Below are positions 25,538-32,510 of a stretch of DNA of 64,000 bases, one piece after another (positions within the stretch are counted from its first letter, which is position 1; every line of letters begins with the position of its first letter). The stretch is taken from NCBI GenBank assembly GCA_964470375.1, contig CAYYCP010000003.1, forward strand, positions 1 to 64,000, read 5' to 3'. Source of the stretch: CAYNQK01 sp964470375. Lineage in GTDB: Bacteria; Spirochaetota; Spirochaetia; Treponematales; JBGSOB01. Below the pieces are notes generated by a model. The model was not told the DNA's origin and searched no databases. It saw nothing but the letters and a program-made list of their open reading frames with translations. Position numbers and translations under genes: made by a program.

Positions 25538-25766
25538 TCCGCTCCAATCGCTCACGCACAATAGCGTTCGCGGTACGGCAAGGTAATGGTGTACTGCCCG
25601 CTATCGCGGGCGGCCGAATCGCTCACGCGCATCGCCTCGGGGACCTGGCCGACCTGCCTCACCGCTTCTATGAAAACCGTATCGTAGGCTCAGTCCCGAG
25701 GAGGCGGAGCTAGTCGCGCCGAAATCCAGGCCCTAGCACGGGCATCGGCGAAGCCCGGGCGGCGGC

Positions 25767-25795
25767 TTGCATTCTTTCGCCCACTTCGGTATATT
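25767..25795 (+). promoter_or_regulatory. Predicted promoter of the tetR operon
   Basis: TTGCAT and TATATT are separated by 17 bases. The -10 is a 5/6 match and the -35 only 3/6. The start of transcription would fall on the palindrome at 25800-25815. Confidence 0.5.
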
Positions 25796-25799
25796 TTCA

Positions 25800-25815
25800 T
25801 TGAACACACGTTCAA
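25800..25815. promoter_or_regulatory. Palindromic operator TTGAAC-ACAC-GTTCAA, probable TetR self-repression site
   Basis: A perfect 6-4-6 inverted repeat sits just downstream of the -10 box and 15 bases before the tetR start codon. This placement is typical of autorepressing TetR regulators. Confidence 0.65.
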
Positions 25816-25830
25816 CCGAAAGGAGGCGAC

Positions 25831-26451
25831 ATGTCCCCACGCGGAGCCGATCAGAACGAGCAGATGCGGGCCCAGGCCATGCAGAGGATCTCGGAGGCGG
25901 CCCTGGAGGAATTCGCGGCCTACGGCTACCACGGCGCCACGATGCGCAGGATCGCGGCTTCAGCCGGTCTGAGCAGCGGCCTCCTTTACCACTATTTCCC
26001 CTCGAAGGAGAAGGTGTTCAAACACCTCGTCGATTTCGCCCTGGAGGGCTCGCTGGCCGGCCTGCGTGGCGCCCTGTCGACCCCGGGCACGGCCTGGCAA
26101 CGCATCGAGGCGCATGCCGCCCTTGTCGTCGGCTCCATGTTCGAGGGCAAGACCTCCTTCTATTTCCTCATCATGCTCCAGGCCATGACCCAGGGGAAAT
26201 CCGTTCCCGGGCTTCCCGCCCGGCTCTCGAAGCGCATGGACGTCTTCTACGAGATCCTCCCGCCCGTCATCGCCGAGGCGCAGGCGGCGGGGGACGCCGC
26301 GCCGGGAGATCCCATCGCCCTCGCCGCGGCCTATTTCTCCCTCATCCAGGGGCTCGCGACCCTCATCTTCCAGGGCCGGGGGCACGAAAAGCTCATCAGC
26401 CCCGCGATCCTCTGCTCGGTTTTGCGGAATCCGGGAAAGACGGCCCCTTGA
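25831..26451 (+). CDS. TetR-family transcriptional regulator
   Basis: The 206-residue product has an N-terminal TetR helix-turn-helix domain (ISEAALEEFAAYGYHGATM, RRIAASAGLSSGLLYHYF, SKEKVF) and a C-terminal ligand-binding and dimerisation domain. It leads an apparent operon with a 29-residue peptide, a drug/metabolite-type membrane protein and a CrtI-like oxidoreductase, so it probably controls them and itself through the palindrome at 25800-25815. The ribosome-binding site GAAAGGAGG is strong. The ligand is unknown; the oxidoreductase suggests a lipophilic compound. Confidence 0.92.
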   Translation: MSPRGADQNEQMRAQAMQRISEAALEEFAAYGYHGATMRRIAASAGLSSGLLYHYFPSKEKVFKHLVDFALEGSLAGLRGALSTPGTAWQRIEAHAALVVGSMFEGKTSFYFLIMLQAMTQGKSVPGLPARLSKRMDVFYEILPPVIAEAQAAGDAAPGDPIALAAAYFSLIQGLATLIFQGRGHEKLISPAILCSVLRNPGKTAP

Positions 26452-26489
26452 GGCCGAGCGGATCCGCCCCAAAACGAAAGGAGCCTCAC

Positions 26490-26579
26490 GTGCGTTCAAT
26501 CATGGTTGTCTCTATTTTCGCCCTCATCGTCCTGTTCGTCTCGGAATGCGCTCCCTCGTCCGCAACGGGGAGGCCCTGA
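26490..26579 (+). CDS. 29-residue hydrophobic peptide in the tetR operon
   Basis: A GTG start with a good AAAGGAG ribosome-binding site opens a short frame: a basic start (MRSIM), a hydrophobic core (VVSIFALIVLFVS) and a polar tail beginning ECAPSS. It resembles a tiny lipoprotein or single-pass membrane peptide, although the residue before Cys is Glu and not the usual small residue. Its stop lies one base before the transporter start, so the operon is tightly packed. It may be a real small membrane protein or only a translational leader for the transporter. Too short for family assignment. Confidence 0.5.
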   Translation: MRSIMVVSIFALIVLFVSECAPSSATGRP

Positions 26580-26580
26580 G

Positions 26581-27468
26581 GTGCCGGGTTGGGCGGGATT
26601 CGCTATAGCCATCGGGGTGAGCGCGGCGTCGGCGCTCGGAGGCGTCCTCCAGAAAAAGGGGATCGGCTGGCAGCGGAAGGGCAGGAACCGCGACACCCGG
26701 TGGCGGCGTGAATTCCTCGTCTGGCTCGCGGGCTTCCTCATGAGCTCCTTCATTCCCGCTCTCAACCTCGTCGCTCTTTACGGCATATCGCCGGCAGTCC
26801 TCGGCGCGGTCGGCGGATCGAGCATTGCCTTCGGGGCGATCTTCGCCGCTCCGATCCTGGGCGAACGGCTTCCGCCACGAGGGATAGCCGCCTCGGCCGC
26901 CCTGCTCGCGAGCGTCTCCGGTTTCGCCATCCTCGGGCGCGGGCCCGGTTCGGCTTCCTGGTCCCGGCCCTTCTTCATCTTCGCCTGGCTCCTGCCCGTC
27001 GCGGCGGGCGCCGAGGCCTGGCTCGCCCTCCGCCCGCGCGGCGGCGGCGTCCCCGATCCGGGAAGCGGCCGGCTCCGCGGCTACGCAATAGCCATGGCGG
27101 CCGTTTCGGGCTCCCTCGGGGGGCTGATGGCGGTCATCATGAAGCTCATCCAGGCGGACGTGCTCAGCGATCCGCTCAGGTATCCCCTCTCGCCGATCAT
27201 GTACGCCCACCTGACCGTGGCGATCGTCGGACCCTGGGCGATGCAGATAGCGTATCGGCATGGCCAGGCGGTCATCGTCGGCCCGATATCGGGCGCCCTC
27301 TCCGTGGCCTACCCGGCCATCGCGTCCTGGCTCGTTTTCGCGGAGCGACCCTCGCTCCCGAGCGTCATCGCCCTCGCGGCGGTCATAGGCTCGGCCGCGG
27401 CGCTCGCGGCCATCTCCGCGCCGGGAGCGAAGCGCGGTAAAAGCCCTGAAGGAGGAATGGAAGCATGA
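26581..27468 (+). CDS. EamA/NIPA-like membrane transporter
   Basis: From the GTG at 26581, which has GGGGAGG upstream, the product has 295 residues with about nine hydrophobic helices in two repeated halves, typical of the drug/metabolite transporter superfamily. The segment ALNLVALYGISPAVLGAVGG...ILGERLPPRG resembles the first repeat of EamA and NIPA (Mg2+ transporter-like) proteins, and VGPISGALSVAYPAIASWLVFAERP the second. An upstream ATG at 26506 is in frame but would overlap the small peptide and lacks a ribosome-binding site. The stop overlaps the next start (ATGA). It acts in the inner membrane, probably as an exporter regulated by the TetR protein; substrate unknown. Confidence 0.8.
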   Translation: MPGWAGFAIAIGVSAASALGGVLQKKGIGWQRKGRNRDTRWRREFLVWLAGFLMSSFIPALNLVALYGISPAVLGAVGGSSIAFGAIFAAPILGERLPPRGIAASAALLASVSGFAILGRGPGSASWSRPFFIFAWLLPVAAGAEAWLALRPRGGGVPDPGSGRLRGYAIAMAAVSGSLGGLMAVIMKLIQADVLSDPLRYPLSPIMYAHLTVAIVGPWAMQIAYRHGQAVIVGPISGALSVAYPAIASWLVFAERPSLPSVIALAAVIGSAAALAAISAPGAKRGKSPEGGMEA

Positions 27469-28985
27469 ACGCGAAGGAAGAATTCGAACCAGTCGACGTG
27501 GCCGTCATCGGGGCGGGCGTGGCGGGCCTGTCCGCTGCGATGTATTGCCGGATGGTCGGCCTCTCGACCCGGGTCTTCGAGAGGCATTCCATCCCGGGCG
27601 GGCTGTGCACCTCGTGGAAGCGCAAGGGCTACGTTTTCGACTACTGCGTGGAATGGTTCATGGGCTGCAAGGAGCGGCAGGCCTTCTACCGGCTCTGGAA
27701 GGACCTGGGCCTCATCGGCGCGGTGGAGTTCGGGCATATCGAATCCTTCGGGCGCTACGTGGGCGAGGATGGCAGGGCTTTCGACCTCTTCACGGACCCC
27801 GACCGCCTGGAGGAGGAGACGCGCTCATTCCCGGCGGGCGACCAGCGCATGCTGCGCTCCTTTTGCGCGGCGGTCCGCAAGGCCGGTTCCTTCTGCATGG
27901 ACGGATTTTCCATGGCGCCGCGCAACCTGCCCTACCTCCTGCGCTCCCTGCCTTCCATGCCGACCCTCATGGCCTGGTCGGGTAAGAGCGCCCGCGACTG
28001 GTGCGCGGGCTTCAGCGATCCCCTCCTGCGCGAGGGCTTCCCGGCCCTTGTGGGGCCCGAGGTGACCATAGCAGGCCCGGTCATAGCCTTCGCGGCCATG
28101 GCGGCGGATGAGGCCTGCTTCCTCGTGGGCGGCTCCCTATCCATCGCCCTGGCCATGGAAGCCCGGGCCAAAGCCCTTGGGGCCGACTTCGCCTACCGCG
28201 CCGGCGTGAGGCGGATCATCGTCGAGGGCGGCCGGGCCATCGGACTGGAGCTGGAGGACGGCCGGATCCAGAGGGCTCGCCACGTGGTGGCGGCCGGAGA
28301 CGTCCACAGCCTCCTCTCGGAGCTCCTCCAGGGCCGGACCGAGGAGCCGGCCTACCGGGCCATGTTCGAGAAGCGTGAAATCCACCAGGGCATCGTCCAG
28401 GTGAGCCTGGGCGTGGAGATGGATCCGGCCTGGGGCCTGCCGACACTGCCCAAGAAAATCAATCTGCCCCTCTCCAGGCCCATCACGGTGGACGGGCGCG
28501 AATGGAGGCGCATCGGGATCTTCCAGTACGCCCAGGACAGGAGCATGGCGGACGAGGGCCGCGCACCCATCGTGATCAGGCTGGAAGCGGATTACGACCA
28601 TTGGGTATCGCTACGCCGGCAGCCCGCCGAATACAAGGCGGAGAAGGCCCGCATCCTGGCCGAGACTATCCAGGCCCTGGAAGGAGCCTTCCCCGGCCTC
28701 GGCTCCAGGGTGGAAGCAAGCGACGTGTCGACACCCACAACCTGCGAGCGCTACACGGCCAATTGGCGGGGCAGCACCCAGGGCTGGATCATGACCGCCG
28801 AGCAGATGCGAAAATTCATGCTGGGTCTCAGGCTGCCTAAGCGCCTGCGGGGCATACGGGGCCTGCGCCTCGCTGGCCAATGGACGGAGCCGGGCGGGGG
28901 CATCCCTCCCAGCGCCAAAAGCGGCAAGGAAGCGGCCCTGGCCATAGCCAGGGAAGAGGGGCGGCGCATGGTTTCCAGGGATTGA
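27465..28985 (+). CDS. CrtI-like FAD-dependent oxidoreductase (phytoene desaturase family)
   Basis: The 506-residue product starts with an FAD-binding Rossmann motif (VAVIGAGVAGLSAAMYC) followed by the family's ERHSIPGGLCTSWKRKGYVFD, and ends with the second FAD-binding block GLRLAGQWTEPGGGIPPSAKSG. This arrangement is that of phytoene desaturases, carotenoid isomerases and all-trans-retinol saturase-like enzymes, which oxidise or saturate polyene lipids. No phytoene synthase or other carotenoid gene is nearby, so the substrate is uncertain. It is translationally coupled to the EamA-like transporter and controlled, by position, by the TetR regulator. A redox change to a lipophilic compound, which the transporter then moves, is a reasonable guess. 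Confidence 0.85.
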   Translation: MNAKEEFEPVDVAVIGAGVAGLSAAMYCRMVGLSTRVFERHSIPGGLCTSWKRKGYVFDYCVEWFMGCKERQAFYRLWKDLGLIGAVEFGHIESFGRYVGEDGRAFDLFTDPDRLEEETRSFPAGDQRMLRSFCAAVRKAGSFCMDGFSMAPRNLPYLLRSLPSMPTLMAWSGKSARDWCAGFSDPLLREGFPALVGPEVTIAGPVIAFAAMAADEACFLVGGSLSIALAMEARAKALGADFAYRAGVRRIIVEGGRAIGLELEDGRIQRARHVVAAGDVHSLLSELLQGRTEEPAYRAMFEKREIHQGIVQVSLGVEMDPAWGLPTLPKKINLPLSRPITVDGREWRRIGIFQYAQDRSMADEGRAPIVIRLEADYDHWVSLRRQPAEYKAEKARILAETIQALEGAFPGLGSRVEASDVSTPTTCERYTANWRGSTQGWIMTAEQMRKFMLGLRLPKRLRGIRGLRLAGQWTEPGGGIPPSAKSGKEAALAIAREEGRRMVSRD

Positions 28986-29064
28986 GGCGGGAGTATCCGG
29001 CCAGGTAGGGCGCGCGAGCCTCCGTTCAGGTATACTGACCCTAGTATCCGGAAAGGAGGCGGCC

Positions 29065-30063
29065 ATGGACGAGTCGATCATCCAGGAGGCCTATATCGCG
29101 CGGGGCGCGTCCGCGGATGAGATTCAGGCCGCCATCGAGACGCTGCGCTCCTTCGAGTCCTGGTTGGAGGCGCGGGGCGCTTCCCTGGCCGGGGCCTCGG
29201 CGAGGGACATGCGGGACTACCTGGAATTCCTGGCAGGCCGGGGTACGGTCGCAGAAGGCCAGGTCCTGGCCCTGGCGCGGTACCTGCGCGGAACCGGCCG
29301 GGACGAGGCCTACATCTACCTGACATCGATCTACGGCATCGAGGATATCGTCATGGCTCTCGCGGAGCACACCGTGGAGACGGCCGGGACCGATGCCAGC
29401 CGACGCATCTTCGGCGGCCTGGAGGTGCCCCCACTAGGGACGCCGCCGGAACGCATCCATCCCATGACCTCGGCCATGCTTGAGCGGATGCGCGAGGTCC
29501 TACCCCCGGAGGCGCGCAAGAAGGCCCTGACCGCCAACGCCCACCGCATCCCGGCCGGCGCCTTCTCCGGCGAGCGCGAGCGATTTCTGGAGCTGGGCGT
29601 GGACGCATACCTTGAGGATTACCATCGGCGCAAGGTCGATGAGCTGGAGCGCCACGCGGCCGAGGGGAAGGTCTGGTTCGAGCAGCGCATCACCCCGCGG
29701 GTGGTCGATTGGGTGCGCGGACAACCCGAGGTCCTGGGTGCCGTGCGCAATGGCGACACACTCTACGCCACCAAGATCCCCTATGATCCGGATGCCTGGC
29801 TCGGAGAGACCAAGTCCCTCCGCAAGCGCTACCTGGCCTGCCACTGCCCCCTGGCCCGGGCCTCCATCCTGGAGGAGGGCCGGACGGTGAGCCCGGAGCT
29901 CTGCTATTGCTCAGCCGGCTTCGAAAAGCTCCTCTTCGACGCCATCACGGGAGAGGACCTGGAGGTGGAGGTCCTGGAGTCGGCCTTGGCTGGCTCCGCG
30001 CGCTGCCGCTTCGCCATCAAGCTGCCGGCGGCCCTGATCCCGGACGGAGGTTCCAGGCGATGA
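29065..30063 (+). CDS. Uncharacterised Cys-rich protein sharing a C-terminal domain with the 5.4-kb gene
   Basis: I do not recognise the family. The 332-residue product has a helical N-terminal part (about residues 1-110, resembling a SAM-like fold), a central charged region, and a C-terminal domain with CHCPLARASI, then ELCYCSAGFEKLLFD, then SARCRFAIKLP. The last three blocks parallel CECPLMKGVS, YFCECSKGWQ and DRCVFEIKV in the protein at 5411-5905, so the two probably share a metal- or ligand-binding domain. The start has GGAAAGGAGGC in front of it. The stop overlaps the start of the next membrane protein, indicating one operon. It is soluble and probably cytoplasmic. Confidence 0.7.
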   Translation: MDESIIQEAYIARGASADEIQAAIETLRSFESWLEARGASLAGASARDMRDYLEFLAGRGTVAEGQVLALARYLRGTGRDEAYIYLTSIYGIEDIVMALAEHTVETAGTDASRRIFGGLEVPPLGTPPERIHPMTSAMLERMREVLPPEARKKALTANAHRIPAGAFSGERERFLELGVDAYLEDYHRRKVDELERHAAEGKVWFEQRITPRVVDWVRGQPEVLGAVRNGDTLYATKIPYDPDAWLGETKSLRKRYLACHCPLARASILEEGRTVSPELCYCSAGFEKLLFDAITGEDLEVEVLESALAGSARCRFAIKLPAALIPDGGSRR

Positions 30064-30887
30064 CTATCGCCTTTAACTCCCTGCAGAGGGGATACATCGG
30101 GTACGCGGCCATATTCCTATGCATGGGATTGGGATTCGCGGTCCTGATGAGGATATCCGAGCAGCACGCTTCCATCCGCGATTGGGCCCTGAGCTTCTGG
30201 TTGAATTCCGCAGGATTCATATTCTGGTCGGGGATAGTGAATATGGACCCGCGGCTCTATTACCTGCTGGGCGAGGCCCTCCATGTCGCTGGATTCTTCT
30301 TCATGGTGTTCGGGGCGCTCAGGTTCTGCGGCATCATCCGCATCGGATGGAAATCCATCACCTTCGCCTTATGCTGGCTCCTGCTCTGGGCGGCCTCGTT
30401 ATGCATGCTCATCAAGATGCCCTTGTTCACGGCGATCGCCTTGAAACTCTTGCGGGCGCTCCTCTTCTCGATCGGCGGAGCCCTTCTCCTGGCGCAGAAA
30501 AGCGGAAAAGAGCCGATCGGCCAGAATTTCGCCGGTATCAGCCTCCTTCTCTGGGCGGCTTTCATTTCACTGTCGGTTTTCGTCAAGCTCGATGATGATC
30601 TTTTCATCGGGCTCTTAGTGGGATTCCACGTCCTGGCCGCCTTCGGGATGATAGTGATGATCGTCGGCCGGCTGCGCGTTTCCACCGAGAAAATGGAACG
30701 GCAAGTGCAACGCCTGGAAGGCATCCTTCCGATATGCGCGCACTGCAAGAAAATACGCGATGAAAAGGGATCATGGCGAATATTGGAGGAATACATCGAG
30801 GATAGATCGAGAGCCGAATTCAGCCATGGCATCTGCCCCGATTGCATGAAGCGCTTCCATCCTGAGATCACGCGCCCTGCTGACTGA
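30060..30887 (+). CDS. Seven-helix membrane protein with C-terminal ICxxCKKIRD zinc motif
   Basis: The start at 30060 overlaps the previous stop (ATGA). The 275-residue product has about seven membrane helices (residues ~8-205), a short linker helix, and a ~45-residue Cys-rich tail: LPICAHCKKIRDEKGSW, EEYIEDRSRAEFSHGICP, DCMKRFHPE. This tail is a recurrent ending of bacterial signalling proteins, found after receiver, PAS or membrane domains. The four Cys suggest a zinc knuckle, and its role is unknown. The protein is probably a membrane sensor working with the upstream Cys-rich protein. It ends 77 bases before the DUF721 gene, which has its own promoter. Confidence 0.72.
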   Translation: MTIAFNSLQRGYIGYAAIFLCMGLGFAVLMRISEQHASIRDWALSFWLNSAGFIFWSGIVNMDPRLYYLLGEALHVAGFFFMVFGALRFCGIIRIGWKSITFALCWLLLWAASLCMLIKMPLFTAIALKLLRALLFSIGGALLLAQKSGKEPIGQNFAGISLLLWAAFISLSVFVKLDDDLFIGLLVGFHVLAAFGMIVMIVGRLRVSTEKMERQVQRLEGILPICAHCKKIRDEKGSWRILEEYIEDRSRAEFSHGICPDCMKRFHPEITRPAD

Positions 30888-30925
30888 AGGCCCCCAATAT
30901 CGTGTTTTCGGCCCAAGGCCCTTTA

Positions 30926-30954
30926 TTGTCTCACGCTCGAAAGGCTTGTATACT
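30926..30954 (+). promoter_or_regulatory. Predicted promoter of the DUF721 gene, near-leaderless
   Basis: TTGTCT and TATACT are separated by exactly 17 bases. The -10 lies only 10 bases before the ATG at 30965, so the leader would be about 4 bases. This agrees with the absence of a ribosome-binding site there. Confidence 0.55.
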
Positions 30955-30964
30955 CTTTTTGATC

Positions 30965-31534
30965 ATGCCCCTTCCGCCCATGAAAAGCGCAGGCGAGCTC
31001 CTCTCCACCTTCATGGACCGCGATTTGGCGGAAAAGGCCCGCGTGAGCTCGGGTCTTTTCCGCTCCTGGCGCCAGGTGGCCGGCGAACGCCTGTCGGCCC
31101 ATTCGCGTATCGTGGAATTCGAGCGGGGCACGGTGTTCGTGGAAGCGGATCATCCCTCCTGGATCCAGCTTCTCCAGATGCGTCAGGAGGAGATCCTTCT
31201 ATCGATCAAAAACAGCTGGCCCGAGCTCCAGGTACGCGGCCTGGCCTTCCGCCTGGCTAACGCTGATCCCCACACTCCCAAGCCCGAGAACCCAGGGGCG
31301 GCCGCTCCAGCCGCCGCTGAACCCACTTCCGAATCCTCTGGGGAAAGGGATGACAAATCCAAGGAGAATTCCGAGGAAAATGCCGGTGCAGGGTGGGCCG
31401 GAAGAGACCTGGCGTCCATCAAGGACGAGAGGCTCAGGGGAGCCCTCGAGCGATTGCGGAAAAGCGTCGGGAGCAGGGGGCCACAGCCGGAGCGTCCGGC
31501 TGATGGATCGAAGATTGACGAAGGGCGAGGATAA
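30965..31534 (+). CDS. DUF721 (DciA-like) protein
   Basis: The N-terminal ~90 residues match DUF721: SAGELLSTFMDRDL, SGLFRSWRQVAGERLSAHSR, RGTVFVEADHPSWIQLLQM, and EEILLSIKNSWPELQVRGLAFRL. DciA, the best-known member, loads the replicative helicase in bacteria without DnaC. An Ala/Pro- and Glu-rich linker (about 105-145) precedes a short basic C-terminal helix (ERLRGALERLRKSV). In other spirochaetes this gene usually lies near recF or dnaN, whereas here it precedes rpmH. I chose the ATG at 30965 because upstream codons fall inside the promoter; the Met five codons later is also possible. The rpmH promoter overlaps its 3' end. Confidence 0.82.
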   Translation: MPLPPMKSAGELLSTFMDRDLAEKARVSSGLFRSWRQVAGERLSAHSRIVEFERGTVFVEADHPSWIQLLQMRQEEILLSIKNSWPELQVRGLAFRLANADPHTPKPENPGAAAPAAAEPTSESSGERDDKSKENSEENAGAGWAGRDLASIKDERLRGALERLRKSVGSRGPQPERPADGSKIDEGRG

Positions 31535-31544
31535 AAGATATACT
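31515..31544 (+). promoter_or_regulatory. Predicted promoter of the rpmH-rnpA operon
   Basis: TTGACG and TATACT, both 5/6 matches to consensus, are separated by 18 bases and overlap the stop codon of the DUF721 gene. Transcripts would have a leader of about 125 bases before rpmH. No other gene or structure is visible in 31545-31677. Confidence 0.68.
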
Positions 31545-31677
31545 CGGTCTACGTTTATCTGCGAGTAGGCCTTCCCGCAACGCTTTTGGTCAGACCAGCC
31601 CGAAAGCCTTATTCGCCTGAATCGTAAACCCGTATCTGATAGATACTTGGATCTATTCTCCGAAGGAGAACGCCACC

Positions 31678-31833
31678 ATGAAGCGCACCTATCAGCCCAG
31701 CAAAGTCAAGAGAAATCGCAAATTCGGTTTCCGCGCCCGCATGGCCACCCGCGGTGGCCGCATGGTTCTGAAGCGCCGGCGCGCCAAGGGACGGATTAAG
31801 CTGTCCGTCTCCGACGAGAAGAAGAAGTACTAG
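31678..31833 (+). CDS. rpmH: 50S ribosomal protein L34
   Basis: This 51-residue basic protein begins MKRTYQPSKVKRNRKFGFRA, continues MATRGGRMVLKRRRAKGR and is unmistakable as L34, a small protein of the large ribosomal subunit. A GGAG ribosome-binding site lies 10 bases upstream. It is followed directly by rnpA, the conserved bacterial order, and precedes yidD and yidC. The C-terminal tail (IKLSVSDEKKKY) is slightly longer than in E. coli. Confidence 0.97.
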   Translation: MKRTYQPSKVKRNRKFGFRARMATRGGRMVLKRRRAKGRIKLSVSDEKKKY

Positions 31834-31848
31834 ACGGAGCGGGGCGGC

Positions 31849-32235
31849 ATGCCTCCCGTGGCGGAAGGATCAGGCAGCCGACGGGCATTCGCCTTTCCGG
31901 CCAGCCATAGACTCAGGAAGAGCGCTGAGATCAAGGCCGTCCTGGATCGGGGTCGGCGGGTATCATGCAAGGGGCTTCGCCTTGCCTTCTGCCCCAACGG
32001 CCTGGACCGTCCGCGCATGGCCATAGCCCTCAAGCGGGGCTACGGCCGGGCGGTGGATCGCAACCGGGCAAAGCGCCTCATCCGAGAGAGCTTCCGCCTC
32101 TTCGGCCCCCTGCAGGCTCCAGGCTATGACATGGTCTTCCAAGCCTTCCCCGGCGACGACATCTTCTCCACCAGGTCGGCCCAAGTGGCGCGCCTCATGC
32201 TCGAGGCGGGGTTCAGGCCCCGGCCGCGTCCATGA
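31849..32235 (+). CDS. rnpA: Ribonuclease P protein component
   Basis: RnpA binds the RNase P RNA and helps it process the 5' ends of tRNA precursors. The 128-residue product has the family's FPASHRLRKSAEIKAVLDRG start, the central strand RMAIALKRGYG, and the RNR motif AVDRNRAKRLIRESFR. It sits 15 bases after rpmH and overlaps yidD by 4 bases, so the operon is contiguous. The first 15 residues are probably a non-conserved extension. Confidence 0.93.
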   Translation: MPPVAEGSGSRRAFAFPASHRLRKSAEIKAVLDRGRRVSCKGLRLAFCPNGLDRPRMAIALKRGYGRAVDRNRAKRLIRESFRLFGPLQAPGYDMVFQAFPGDDIFSTRSAQVARLMLEAGFRPRPRP

Positions 32236-32453
32236 GGAGCCTGCCCTCGGCCCTTCTCCTCGGCCTTCTCAAGGCTTACAAGACCTTCGTGTCGCCCCTC
32301 CTGCCCCCGGCCTGCCGCTTCTACCCGAGCTGTTCCGCCTACGCCATGCAGGCCATAGGGCGATACGGCGCACTCAAGGGCTCCTGGCTGGCCCTGAAGC
32401 GCCTCTCTCGATGTCATCCGTGGAATCCCGGAGGCTACGACCCGGTCCCGTGA
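32232..32453 (+). CDS. yidD: Membrane protein insertion efficiency factor YidD
   Basis: The 73-residue product has the YidD signature: an amphipathic start (LLLGLLKAYKTFVSPLL), then CRFYPSCSAYAMQAIGRYG, LKGSWLALKRLSRCHPW, and NPGGYDPVP. Three conserved Cys are present. YidD associates with the inner membrane and assists YidC-dependent insertion of proteins. Its ATG overlaps the rnpA stop (ATGA), and yidC follows 57 bases later. Confidence 0.95.
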   Translation: MRSLPSALLLGLLKAYKTFVSPLLPPACRFYPSCSAYAMQAIGRYGALKGSWLALKRLSRCHPWNPGGYDPVP

Positions 32454-32510
32454 TGCGCCGCCATGCGGGGTGCGCGGAAGCCGAGGACCTCCGGTCATAA
32501 GGAGCTTAGT

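Larger units (their letters stand above)
25429..25830. other. Intergenic region with terminator and TetR-operon promoter
   Basis: This 402-base region contains a strong hairpin terminator (25502-25537), about 230 bases in which I see nothing, and then the promoter and operator of the TetR operon (25767-25815). No gene or RNA is supported. Confidence 0.6.

Noticed and set aside
30888..31677. oriC beside rpmH
   Set aside because: No dnaA gene and no DnaA-box cluster; the sequence is explained by DUF721 and two promoters.
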